A stretch of 35,133 nt of DNA, taken from the NCBI RefSeq assembly GCF_026130045.1, contig NZ_JAIBNX010000083.1, positions 1-35,133 of the forward strand, given 5' to 3'. Each line of letters starts with the position of its first letter. The stretch's first letter is position 1. Under the pieces are notes generated by a model. The model did not search any database, was not told the origin of the DNA, and saw only the letters and a list, made by a program, of their open reading frames with translations. Positions 1 to 7,772 of this stretch are shown one piece after another. The translations under genes were made by a program, and so were the position numbers. The DNA comes from Micromonospora sp. CPCC 205371 (GTDB lineage: Bacteria; Actinomycetota; Actinomycetes; Mycobacteriales; Micromonosporaceae).

Positions 1-2
1 TT

Positions 3-1160
3 CCCACCCGCCGGGCCGGAGAGCGCGCCACCACCCCCGACGCGACCGCCCAGCCACCGCTGGCGCGGACCGGCGACCGCGCCCGGCGCCGCCGCCGGCA
101 GCGCCACGCGGCGCGCGCCGGAGTCGCGGCGGTCGCGCTGGCGGTCGCCGGCATCGTCGCGCTCCGGCCGTGGTCGGCCGAACCGGAGCCGCCACCGCCT
201 GCGGACAACGAGAACCGGACCGTCGCGCCCGTCTACACCGACCAGGGCATCACGATCAACGGTCTCAGCGGCGAGGTGCCGGACGTGCCCGGGATGATCA
301 CCGAGGTGGAGTTCGCCGACCCAGACACCGGGTACCTGATCGCCCAGTGCCTTACCGGCGACCCCTGCTCTCCCACCCTGGCCCGCACGAGCGACGGCGG
401 CCACAGCTGGGTCACGGCCACGCTCCCGCCGATCGAGACCGACCCCGATCTGCTGGTCTTTCCCGACGGCAGGCTCGCCGTCGGTGGCCACGTCTCGGCC
501 GACGAGGGCCGCACCTGGCAGGCGGCGCCGGGTCGCGCCGGGCAGCCGGCCGCCGCCGGGCCCCAGCAGATCCTGCGCCTGCGGGACGCCGTCGAGGTCT
601 GGGATTCTGGGTACGGGTACAGCGGCACCCTGGCCACGCAGCCCGGCCTGACGGCGAGCTGGCTGGCCAGTACGCCCACCGCCAGCGGTGACTGGTGGGC
701 CGCCGGTCAGATGAACGGTCAGGCCGCGGTGGCGGTCACCCGCGACGGCGGCCGGAGCTGGAAGGCCATGCCGCTCGGGGTCACCGGACAGATCGCGCGG
801 GTCGCCACGCTGGGCACGCACGTGTACGCGGCGGTGCTCGACGCCAACGGCCTGATCCGGGCGATCTTTTACTCGGTCGACTCGGGCGCGACGTTCCAGA
901 AGACCTCGACGGGGGGCGGGTCGGTCGCGGGCGACCTTGTGCCGCTGCTCGACGGCCGGCTGCTGGTCGTCGGCACCGACCGCCGGTGGTACGTCAGCGA
1001 CGACAACGGACGCACCTTCGCCCGTGCCGAGGGCACCCTCCCCGCGGCCGGCCGGCTGGTCCGCACACCGGCCGGCTACGTCGCCTATGACCTGTTCAAC
1101 GCGGGCTGGGCGGCGTTCTCCGCGGACGGCTCGACCTGGCGCAAACTCCAGATCAACTGA
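3..1160 (+). CDS. Membrane-anchored Asp-box (BNR) repeat protein, 5'-truncated by window edge
   Basis: The open frame runs from the first bases to TGA at 1158-1160, so the true start lies outside the window. The visible N-terminus is Arg-rich and cytoplasmic in character, followed by one hydrophobic segment (AGVAAVALAVAGIVAL, about bases 117-164), which suggests a single-pass protein with an external C-terminal domain. The external part carries six Asp-box-like motifs (such as SDGGHSW, DEGRTW, RDGGRSW, VDSGATF, DDNGRTF, ADGSTW) at regular spacing, as in BNR/sialidase-type or Ycf48-like beta-propellers. Asp boxes are structural, so no enzyme activity can be inferred. A shorter GTG start at 276 would remove the membrane segment and is unlikely. 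The 3' end overlaps the convergent CBS-domain gene by 8 bp. Confidence 0.8.
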   Translation, partial: PTRRAGERATTPDATAQPPLARTGDRARRRRRQRHAARAGVAAVALAVAGIVALRPWSAEPEPPPPADNENRTVAPVYTDQGITINGLSGEVPDVPGMITEVEFADPDTGYLIAQCLTGDPCSPTLARTSDGGHSWVTATLPPIETDPDLLVFPDGRLAVGGHVSADEGRTWQAAPGRAGQPAAAGPQQILRLRDAVEVWDSGYGYSGTLATQPGLTASWLASTPTASGDWWAAGQMNGQAAVAVTRDGGRSWKAMPLGVTGQIARVATLGTHVYAAVLDANGLIRAIFYSVDSGATFQKTSTGGGSVAGDLVPLLDGRLLVVGTDRRWYVSDDNGRTFARAEGTLPAAGRLVRTPAGYVAYDLFNAGWAAFSADGSTWRKLQIN

Positions 1161-2112
1161 CCCGGGCGCGCTCCGTCGCGGTGCGGGTGGCCGGGATCAC
1201 CGTCTGCGCCAGCGGGAGCGGGCTGATGCCGACGCGGGCCACGCGGCGGCCGTCGAGCTCCAGTACGCGCAGCCGCCAGCCGCCTGACGCGTTGGTGTCC
1301 GGTGCCGGCACCGCGACCTCGTCGCCGGCCTCGGGAAGCCGGCCGAGCCGCGCCATCAGGTACCCGCCGACGGTCTCGTAGGGCCCGGGCGGCAGCTCGA
1401 ACCCGGCCCGCTCGGCGAAGTCGGCCAGATTGAGCCGTCCGTCCACTTCGGCCGGTACGCCCACGGCCACCGGCTCGGGCACGGTGTCGTACTCGTCGTG
1501 GATCTCGCCGACCAGCTCCTCGATCAGGTCTTCGAGCGTGACGATGCCCGCGGTGCCGCCGTACTCGTCCACCACCACGGCGAGGTGGTGCCGCTCGCGG
1601 CGCATCTCCGAGAGCGCGGCCAGCACTCGCTTGCTGCCGGGCAGCCGCTTCACCTCGCGGGTCAGCTCTCCGATCGTCACGCGCCCGTCGCCTTCGGGCC
1701 GGATGAGCAGGTCACGCAGGTGCACGAAGCCGACGACGTCGTCATGGGTCCCATCCACCACCGGGTACCGGGTGTGGGTCTCCGCTCGTACCATCTCGGC
1801 GGCTTCGGCAAGGGTGAGGTTCGCGTGCAGGAAGACCACGTCGGTGCGGGGCATCATCACCTCGCGCACGAGGCTGGCGCCGGCGGCGAGCACCTCGTCG
1901 ATGATGCGGCGTTCCACCGGGTCGAGCACCGTGTTGGCGGCGATCAAGTCACGCAGGTCGGCCTCGCTGATGCGCTCCCGGCCGGCGGCGTGGCCGACGC
2001 CGAGCAGCGCGGTGACCGCGTCGGCTGCGCGAACGACGAGCCGCGCGAGGGCACGCGGCACCGGGCCGGGTCTTCGTCGAGGACGCCTCGACGCCTTTCC
2101 CATGGAGGCCAT
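1153..2112 (-). CDS. CBS-pair / CorC_HlyC domain protein lacking the DUF21 membrane domain
   Basis: The protein is about 319 aa. A short Arg-rich N-terminus is followed by two CBS domains (about residues 80-140 and 140-205, with the family signature DEYGGTAGIVTLEDLIEE) and a CorC_HlyC C-terminal domain (about 225-305). This is the hemolysin C/CorC family linked to Mg2+/Co2+ homeostasis. Most actinobacterial members begin with a DUF21 (CNNM) transmembrane domain of about 180 residues. Here the protein starts just before the CBS pair, like the short E. coli CorC, and the intergenic space upstream leaves no room for a missing domain. ATG 2112 is chosen because a G-rich stretch precedes it by about 7 nt; ATG 2103 is the alternative. 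A longer in-frame opening to 2217 is not supported. It is divergent from galE. Confidence 0.85.
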   Translation of the reverse strand: MASMGKASRRPRRRPGPVPRALARLVVRAADAVTALLGVGHAAGRERISEADLRDLIAANTVLDPVERRIIDEVLAAGASLVREVMMPRTDVVFLHANLTLAEAAEMVRAETHTRYPVVDGTHDDVVGFVHLRDLLIRPEGDGRVTIGELTREVKRLPGSKRVLAALSEMRRERHHLAVVVDEYGGTAGIVTLEDLIEELVGEIHDEYDTVPEPVAVGVPAEVDGRLNLADFAERAGFELPPGPYETVGGYLMARLGRLPEAGDEVAVPAPDTNASGGWRLRVLELDGRRVARVGISPLPLAQTVIPATRTATERARVS

Positions 2113-2203
2113 GCTAAAGCCCCCCGCCCACCTCCCTAGACCCGCCAGGCATGTTTGAATCTGTTGACTATTGGTAGAACCTGATGGAATGCTGGACGCG
2201 GAC

Positions 2204-2237
2204 TTGACGGCCGGCACTCAACCGCCGCACGTACCCT
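2204..2237 (+). promoter_or_regulatory. Possible galE-galK promoter
   Basis: TTGACG (2204-2209) is a good -35 match and TACCCT (2232-2237) fits the actinobacterial -10 pattern TAnnnT. The 22-bp spacer is longer than usual, so the pairing is uncertain. The position, 40 nt before the galE start, is right for a promoter. Confidence 0.3.
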
Positions 2238-2276
2238 GACCGGGCAGGACCACCCGCGAAACAGGAAGGCACCACC

Positions 2277-3251
2277 GTGAAACTGCTCGTCACCGGCGGC
2301 GCCGGCTATATCGGCAGCGTCGTCACGAGGCTGCTGCTCGACGCCGGTCACGAGGTGGTGATCCTCGACGACCTCCGCACCGGCCACGCCGAGGCGCTCG
2401 CGCCCGACGCGACCTTCGCTCAGGTCTCGCTGCACGACGCGGCCACTGTACTGACGCCGGACGCCGGCTTCGACGGCGTGCTGCACTTCGCCGGGCTGAT
2501 CTCGGCCGGCGACTCGATGACCCAGCCCGAGACGTACTGGGACATCAACATGATCGGGTCGCTCCGGCTCCTCGACGCGGCACGCGCCGCGGGCGTACGC
2601 CGGTTCGTGTTCTCCTCCACCGCCGCCGTCTACGGCAACCCGGTCGACATCCCGATCCGCGAGTCGTCCCTCAAGTCCCCCACGAACACGTACGGCGCGA
2701 CGAAGCTCGCCTTCGACCTCGCGCTCACCTCCGAAGCGTGGGGGCACAACCTGGCCGCCGTGTCGCTGCGGTACTTCAACGTGGCCGGCGCCTACCTGCG
2801 CCCCGGCGTCGCGATCGGCGAGCGCCACGATCCCGAGACGCACCTGATCCCGATCGCGCTGCAGGTGGCCGCCGGCAAACGCGACAAGCTCCTGCTCTTC
2901 GGCGACGACTACCCGACGCCCGACGGCACCTGCGTCCGTGACTACATCCACGTCGAAGACCTGGCGCAGGCGCACCTGCTGGCGCTCGACGCGGCAAAGC
3001 CGGGCGAGCACAGCATCTACAACCTGGGCAACGGCAGCGGGTTCACCAACCGGCAGGTGGTCGAGGTGGTCCAAGAGGTCACCGGCCAGCCTGTACCCGT
3101 AGAGGTGGCGCACCGCCGCGAGGGCGACCCGGCCACGCTGGTCGCGTCGTCCGACCTGGCGCACGCCGAGTTGGGCTGGACGCCCGCCAAGCCCACCCTG
3201 CACGACATGGTGTCGGACGCGTGGACCTTCTACCGGGAGCACACACAGTGA
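2277..3251 (+). CDS. galE: UDP-glucose 4-epimerase
   Basis: This 324-aa short-chain dehydrogenase interconverts UDP-glucose and UDP-galactose using bound NAD. Visible motifs are the N-terminal Rossmann loop GGAGYIGS (residues 7-14), the catalytic segment SSTAAVYG (113-120), and the YxxxK pair Tyr139/Lys143. The length is slightly under the 338 aa of E. coli GalE, as is common in actinomycetes. The GTG start is preceded by AGGAAGG at a good distance. The gene overlaps galK by 4 nt (GTGA), so the two are translationally coupled. With galK but no galT here, the pair supports galactose use only if galT lies elsewhere; GalE also supplies UDP-galactose for surface glycans. Confidence 0.95.
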   Translation: MKLLVTGGAGYIGSVVTRLLLDAGHEVVILDDLRTGHAEALAPDATFAQVSLHDAATVLTPDAGFDGVLHFAGLISAGDSMTQPETYWDINMIGSLRLLDAARAAGVRRFVFSSTAAVYGNPVDIPIRESSLKSPTNTYGATKLAFDLALTSEAWGHNLAAVSLRYFNVAGAYLRPGVAIGERHDPETHLIPIALQVAAGKRDKLLLFGDDYPTPDGTCVRDYIHVEDLAQAHLLALDAAKPGEHSIYNLGNGSGFTNRQVVEVVQEVTGQPVPVEVAHRREGDPATLVASSDLAHAELGWTPAKPTLHDMVSDAWTFYREHTQ

Positions 3252-4351
3252 AGCAGTTCGTGGCGGCCTTCGGAGCCGAGCCCGAGGGTGTCTGGGCGGC
3301 ACCCGGACGGGTCAACCTGATCGGCGAGCACACCGACTACAACGACGGGTTCGTGCTGCCGTTCGCGCTGCCGCACCGCACCGTCGTCGGGGCGTCCCGG
3401 TTGGACACTCCACGCTGGACGGTGTGGTCGGAGCAGACGGACGAGCAGATCAGCTTCGACCTGTCCGAGCGGATCACCGGCTGGGGCGCGTACGTCGCCG
3501 GTGTCGTCTGGGTGCTCCGCGAGGCCGGCTTCGACGTGCCGGGTGCCCAGATGGCGATCACGTCCGACGTGCCGCTGGGCGCCGGCCTGTCCTCCTCCGC
3601 GGCTCTGGAGTCCGCGGTGCTCACCGCTCTGGTCGACCTCGGCGGTCTCGATCTGCCGGTCGACGAGCGGCCAGCGCTGGCACAGAAGGCCGAAAACGAG
3701 TACGCGGGCATGCCCTGCGGGATCATGGACCAGTCCGCGTCGATCCGCTGCCGCGCCGGGCACGCGCTCTTCCTCGACTGCCGCTCGCTCGACATCGAGC
3801 ACATCCCGTTCGACGTGGCCACCGACGGGCTCGCCATCCTCGTCATCGACACCCGCGCCCCGCACAGGCACGTCACCGGCGAGTACGCCAGGCGGCGCGA
3901 GACCTGCGAGGAGGCGGCCCGGGTGCTCGGCGTGCCGGCACTGCGCGACGCGACGCTCTCGTCCGTGTCGAGCCTGTCCGACGAGGTGATGCGGCGCCGC
4001 GCCCGGCATGTGGTGACCGAAGACCAGCGTGTCCTCGACACCGTCGAACTGCTGCGCTCCGGCCGCATCCGCGAGATCGGCCCGCTCATGACCGCTTCGC
4101 ACGCCTCGATGCGCGACGACTTCGAGATCACCGTGCCCGAGGTGGACACCGCCGTCGAGGCAGCGCTGGCGGCCGGGGCGTACGGTGCCCGGATGACCGG
4201 CGGCGGGTTCGGCGGTTGCGTGTTGGCGCTGGTCGACGCGGACGCCGCCCCGACGGTGGCGGACGCGGTGGCGGCGGCGTACCGGGCCAGGGGCTTCACC
4301 CCACCCGAGTCCTTCTCCGCCATCCCCAGCGCCGGCGCCACCCGCCTCTGA
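3248..4351 (+). CDS. galK: Galactokinase
   Basis: This 367-aa GHMP-family kinase phosphorylates galactose to galactose-1-phosphate with ATP. Visible motifs are the galactokinase signature GRVNLIGEHTDYNDGF (about residues 20-35), the ATP-binding GHMP loop PLGAGLSSSAALE (about 110-122), and the C-terminal GHMP motif MTGGGFGGCVLAL. The GTG start at 3248 overlaps the galE stop (GTGA) and is preceded by GGGAG. An upstream in-frame opening at 3221 would lie inside galE and is rejected. The length is normal for the family. The gene is followed by a 348-bp gene-free region with a strong inverted repeat and then by the convergent cysN. Confidence 0.95.
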   Translation: MKQFVAAFGAEPEGVWAAPGRVNLIGEHTDYNDGFVLPFALPHRTVVGASRLDTPRWTVWSEQTDEQISFDLSERITGWGAYVAGVVWVLREAGFDVPGAQMAITSDVPLGAGLSSSAALESAVLTALVDLGGLDLPVDERPALAQKAENEYAGMPCGIMDQSASIRCRAGHALFLDCRSLDIEHIPFDVATDGLAILVIDTRAPHRHVTGEYARRRETCEEAARVLGVPALRDATLSSVSSLSDEVMRRRARHVVTEDQRVLDTVELLRSGRIREIGPLMTASHASMRDDFEITVPEVDTAVEAALAAGAYGARMTGGGFGGCVLALVDADAAPTVADAVAAAYRARGFTPPESFSAIPSAGATRL

Positions 4352-4699
4352 CCCGCCGCGCCTGGCCGCCGGCGCCGCGCACTCTCTCCTCGCCGACCGG
4401 GGCGCCTTCCGCATACCGCTGCGGGTCCTCGCGCGGCCGGGCTGCCTCCGGCGCCGTATCCCGCGATATCAGGAAGATGTGGCCTCGACGCGCGTCCGAC
4501 ACCGCAAGTCGCCGAAGTCGCGGCCTTCGTTACGAGCCACGCGCGCTTTGCCCGGCCGCGTCGCCGCCGATCAAGGCCATTCGCATCGATCAAGGGCGAA
4601 CGCACGTGGTTTTGAGATCGAACCACGTGCATATGCCCTTGATCGGCGGGGAGAGGGGGCGCCCGCACCCAGAGCGCGCGGCACGAGCGCGCAGCGCCG
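4352..4699. other. Gene-free region between convergent galK and cysN
   Basis: These 348 bases carry no ORF with coding character. The first 200 bases show nothing that I recognise. The last 140 bases contain the two-tier inverted repeat described separately (4588-4644). A further copy of its outer left arm (CGCCGATCAAGGC, from 4564) can also pair with the right side (to 4648). Confidence 0.8.
4588..4644. repeat. Two-tier inverted repeat, bidirectional terminator or REP-like element
   Basis: The outer arms are GATCAAGGGC (4588-4597) and GCCCTTGATC (4635-4644), both perfect. The inner arms are GCACGTGGTT (4602-4611) and AACCACGTGC (4621-4630), also perfect, around a 9-nt loop. The tiers are separated on each side by an unpaired tetranucleotide (gaac / atat). 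A second left-arm copy (CGCCGATCAAGGC, 4564-4576) can pair with the extended right arm through 4648. The site between convergent galK and cysN suits a bidirectional terminator, while the elaborate arms suggest a dispersed palindromic repeat. There is no U-run on either strand. Confidence 0.75.
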
Positions 4700-5983
4700 C
4701 TAGCGGGTTTCGATGATCATGCCGGCGGCGACCGTGCGATTGGTGGTTTCGTCGATGAGGATGAAGCCACCGGTCGTGCGGTTGCGCCGGTACTCGTCGA
4801 CGAGCAGCGGCACGGTCGTGCGCAGCCGCACGCGGCCGATCTCGTTGAGGGTGAGCTCCGTAGCGCCCTCGTCCCGGTGGAGCGAGTTGACGTCCAGCCG
4901 GTACTGGAGGCCGCGCACCACGGTCCGAGCCGCCCTGGTGGTGTGCTTGATGGCGTACTTGGCGCCGACCGCCAGCGGCCGCGTCTCGTCCATCCAGCAG
5001 ATCATCGCCTCTAGGTCTTGCGTGGAGGCGGGTGCGTTGTGCGGCCGGCAGATCATGTCGCCGCGCGAGATGTCGATCTCGTCTTCGAGCCGCACGGTGA
5101 TCGACATCGGCGGGAACGCCTCGTCGACCGGGCCGTCGGCGGTGTCGATCGTGGCGATGCGGCTGGTGAAGCCGGACGGCAGCACCATCACCTCGTCGCC
5201 GGGCTTCAGCACGCCCGAGGCGACCTGGCCGGCGTATCCGCGGTAGTCGGTGATCGTCGTCGACTGTGGACGGATCACGTACTGCACGGGGAAGCGCACG
5301 TCGACCAGGTTGCGGTCGGAGGCGATGTGCACGTGCTCCAGGTGGTGCAGCAGCGACGGGCCGTCGTACCACGGGGTCCTGTCGGACCGGCTGACGATGT
5401 TGTCGCCGTGCAGAGCCGAGATCGGGATGACGGTCAGGTCGGGCGCTTCGAGCTTGGCCGCGAACGAGGTGAACTCGTCGGCGATCCGCTCGAACACCTC
5501 TTGTGACCAGTCGACCAGGTCCATCTTGTTGACGCACAAGACCACGTGCGGCACCCGCAACAGGGAGCACAGGAACGCGTGCCGCCGCGACTGCTCCACC
5601 AGGCCCTTGCGGGCGTCGACCAGGATCAGCGCCAGGTCGGCGGTGGATGCGCCGGTGACCATGTTGCGCGTGTACTGGATGTGGCCGGGGGTGTCCGCGA
5701 TGATGAACTTGCGCCGGGGCGTCGCGAAGTACCGGTACGCCACGTCGATCGTGATGCCCTGCTCGCGCTCGGCGCGCAGGCCATCGGTGAGCAGCGCCAG
5801 GTTGGTGTACTCGTCGCCGCGCGCGGCACTGACCGCCTCGACCGCTTCGAGTTGGTCGGTGAACAGCGACTTGGTGTCGTACAGCAGCCGACCGATCAGC
5901 GTCGACTTGCCGTCGTCGACCGACCCGGCGGTAGCGAAGCGCAAAAGATCCATTGCCCGCGTTTCCGTGACCGCAGCGGTCAT
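4700..5983 (-). CDS. cysN: Sulfate adenylyltransferase subunit 1 (GTPase)
   Basis: This is the 427-aa GTPase subunit of ATP sulfurylase, which with CysD makes adenosine 5'-phosphosulfate (APS) from sulfate and ATP, driven by GTP hydrolysis. Visible motifs are the P-loop GSVDDGKS (about residues 20-27), the switch motif DTPGH (97-101) and the G4 motif NKMD (152-155), followed by EF-Tu-like beta-barrel domains. The protein ends soon after the barrels, so it has no fused CysC (APS kinase) domain. The ATG start overlaps the cysD stop by one base (TAATG). It is the last gene of the cysQ-cysD-cysN series. Confidence 0.95.
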   Translation of the reverse strand: MTAAVTETRAMDLLRFATAGSVDDGKSTLIGRLLYDTKSLFTDQLEAVEAVSAARGDEYTNLALLTDGLRAEREQGITIDVAYRYFATPRRKFIIADTPGHIQYTRNMVTGASTADLALILVDARKGLVEQSRRHAFLCSLLRVPHVVLCVNKMDLVDWSQEVFERIADEFTSFAAKLEAPDLTVIPISALHGDNIVSRSDRTPWYDGPSLLHHLEHVHIASDRNLVDVRFPVQYVIRPQSTTITDYRGYAGQVASGVLKPGDEVMVLPSGFTSRIATIDTADGPVDEAFPPMSITVRLEDEIDISRGDMICRPHNAPASTQDLEAMICWMDETRPLAVGAKYAIKHTTRAARTVVRGLQYRLDVNSLHRDEGATELTLNEIGRVRLRTTVPLLVDEYRRNRTTGGFILIDETTNRTVAAGMIIETR

Positions 5984-6897
5984 TAGAAGTACCCCTCCCG
6001 CTTGCGGTCTTCCATCGCCGCCTCGCTGACTCGGTCGTCACCGCGGGTGGCCCCGCGCTCGGTGATGCGCGTCGCGGCGACCTCGTCGATCACCTTCTCG
6101 ACGGTGTCGGCGTCGGAGCGCACCGCGGCGGTGCAGGACGCGTCGCCCACCGTGCGGTATCGGACCAGGGCCGCGAACGGGGCCTCGCCGGCCCGCGCCG
6201 GGAGGTACTCGTTCACCCCGTACAGCATGCCGTCGCGCTCGACGACCTCGCGCTCGTGCGCGTAGTAGATCGCTGGCAGCGACAGCTGCTCGCGGGCGAT
6301 GTAGTGCCACACGTCGAGCTCGGTCCAGTTCGACAGCGGGAACACGCGGATCGACTCGCCCGGGTGGTGCCGGCCGTTGTAGAGGGCCCACAGCTCGGGG
6401 CGCTGGTTTTTGGGGTCCCACTGGCCGAAGTCGTCGCGGAAGCTGAACACCCGCTCCTTGGCGCGGGCCTTCTCCTCGTCGCGGCGCGCGCCGCCGAACA
6501 ACGCGTCGAACCGGTACTTCTCCACCGCGGCCAGCAGCACCGGCGTCTGGATCCGGTTACGCGTGCCGTCGGCTGGCTCGCGCACCAGCCCCGCTTCGAG
6601 CGCCTCTGGCACGCTGGCGACCACGAGTTGGAGCCCAAGCTCGGCGACCCGCGCGTCCCGGTACTCGATCACCTCTGGGAAGTTGTGGCCGGTGTCGACG
6701 TGCATGACCGGAAACGGGATGCGCGCCGGCGCGAACGCCTTTTCCGCCAGGCGCAGCATGACGATCGAGTCTTTGCCGCCGGAGAAGAGCAGCACGGGCC
6801 GCTCCAGCTCGGCCACGACCTCGCGCATGATGAAGATGCTCTCGGCTTCGAGAGCATCCAGGTGCGAGACGCGGTATGTGGTTGACGTCTGGCTCAC
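5983..6897 (-). CDS. cysD: Sulfate adenylyltransferase subunit 2
   Basis: This 304-aa protein is the catalytic subunit of ATP sulfurylase and partners with CysN. It carries the ATP-pyrophosphatase loop SGGKDS (about residues 39-44) and the conserved blocks HVDTGHNFPE and GGARRDEEKARAKER. The length matches E. coli CysD (302 aa). GTG 6897 is chosen because the protein then begins at the normal family position (SQTSTTYRVSHLDALE) and GGGAAGG lies about 12 nt upstream. A longer opening to 6996 would overlap cysQ and encodes unlike sequence. The gene starts 35 nt after cysQ. Confidence 0.95.
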   Translation of the reverse strand: MSQTSTTYRVSHLDALEAESIFIMREVVAELERPVLLFSGGKDSIVMLRLAEKAFAPARIPFPVMHVDTGHNFPEVIEYRDARVAELGLQLVVASVPEALEAGLVREPADGTRNRIQTPVLLAAVEKYRFDALFGGARRDEEKARAKERVFSFRDDFGQWDPKNQRPELWALYNGRHHPGESIRVFPLSNWTELDVWHYIAREQLSLPAIYYAHEREVVERDGMLYGVNEYLPARAGEAPFAALVRYRTVGDASCTAAVRSDADTVEKVIDEVAATRITERGATRGDDRVSEAAMEDRKREGYF

Positions 6898-6932
6898 GGG
6901 TTCCAGACCTTCCCGATTGGTTAAAGGCAGAT

Positions 6933-7772
6933 TTACTCTACCTGGAGGTGGCGTCGCACCGCTTCCAGCAGCCGGGCCGCCAGGTCCTTGCGGCACACGA
7001 GCAGGTCGGGCAGGCGCGGATTCGCCTGGTTATATTTCAGCGCAGATCCGTCGATCCGGGAAGCGTGCAGCCCGGTGGCCGTGGCCACAGCCACCGGCGC
7101 GGCCGAGTCCCACTCGTACTGGCCACCCGCGTGCACGTATCCATCGACGTCCCCGCCGATCACCGCCGCGATCTTGGCGCCGGCCGAGCCCATCGGTACG
7201 AGCTCCGCTCCGATCTCCTCGGCGACGGCCGTGAGGAACGCGGGCGGGCGGCTACGGCTCGCCGCCAGGCGCAGCGGGCCGCCGGTCGCCGCGGACAGCG
7301 TCATCGGCGGGTACGCGGGCGGATAGTCGGTGCCGAGCACGCGGTGCTGCGCGGGCAGCCCCACCGCGCCCGCCGCGAGCTGGTGCGGGCCGCTCGCGTT
7401 TCGGGACCAGAGCGCCACGTGTACCGCCCAGTCGGAGCGCCCCTCTTCGGCGAACTCGCGGGTGCCATCGAGCGGATCGATGATCCAGACGCGCTCGGCG
7501 TCGAGGCGGATCGGCGGCGCCGGGCCGTCACCGGCCACCCACGCCTTGCGCGCGTGGTCGTCCTCCTCGGACAGCACCGCGTCGGCCGGTCGCCAGCGGG
7601 CCAACTCGGTGCGGATGAAGTCGTGCGACAGCTTGTCGCCCGCCGCCTTCAGCGCCACCGGATCTTCGTGACCGCGCTCGGCGCGGACGTCGAGCAGCAG
7701 CTGGCCGGCGCGGGTGGCGAGCCACCGCGCGAACGCCCCGTCGACGACCGGCGGGCTGACCGGGGCGCCCAT
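6933..7772 (-). CDS. cysQ: 3'(2'),5'-bisphosphate nucleotidase
   Basis: This 279-aa protein of the inositol monophosphatase superfamily removes the 3'-phosphate of PAP and can act on PAPS, clearing the by-product of sulfotransferase and PAPS reductase reactions. Metal-binding motifs are the E-E pair near residues 69-70, WIIDPLDGTREF (about 96-107), and WDSAAP in the C-terminal half. The ATG at 7772 overlaps the stop of the upstream glycosylphosphotransferase by one base (TGATG). The position just before cysD-cysN supports CysQ over a generic inositol monophosphatase. An upstream extension of the frame to 8081 falls within the neighbour and is rejected. Confidence 0.9.
   Translation of the reverse strand: MGAPVSPPVVDGAFARWLATRAGQLLLDVRAERGHEDPVALKAAGDKLSHDFIRTELARWRPADAVLSEEDDHARKAWVAGDGPAPPIRLDAERVWIIDPLDGTREFAEEGRSDWAVHVALWSRNASGPHQLAAGAVGLPAQHRVLGTDYPPAYPPMTLSAATGGPLRLAASRSRPPAFLTAVAEEIGAELVPMGSAGAKIAAVIGGDVDGYVHAGGQYEWDSAAPVAVATATGLHASRIDGSALKYNQANPRLPDLLVCRKDLAARLLEAVRRHLQVE

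Noticed and set aside
2136..4668. Long minus-strand open frames opposite galE and galK
   Set aside because: They are Arg/Gly/Ala-rich shadow frames caused by third-position GC bias, with no family resemblance, and galE and galK on the plus strand are unmistakable.
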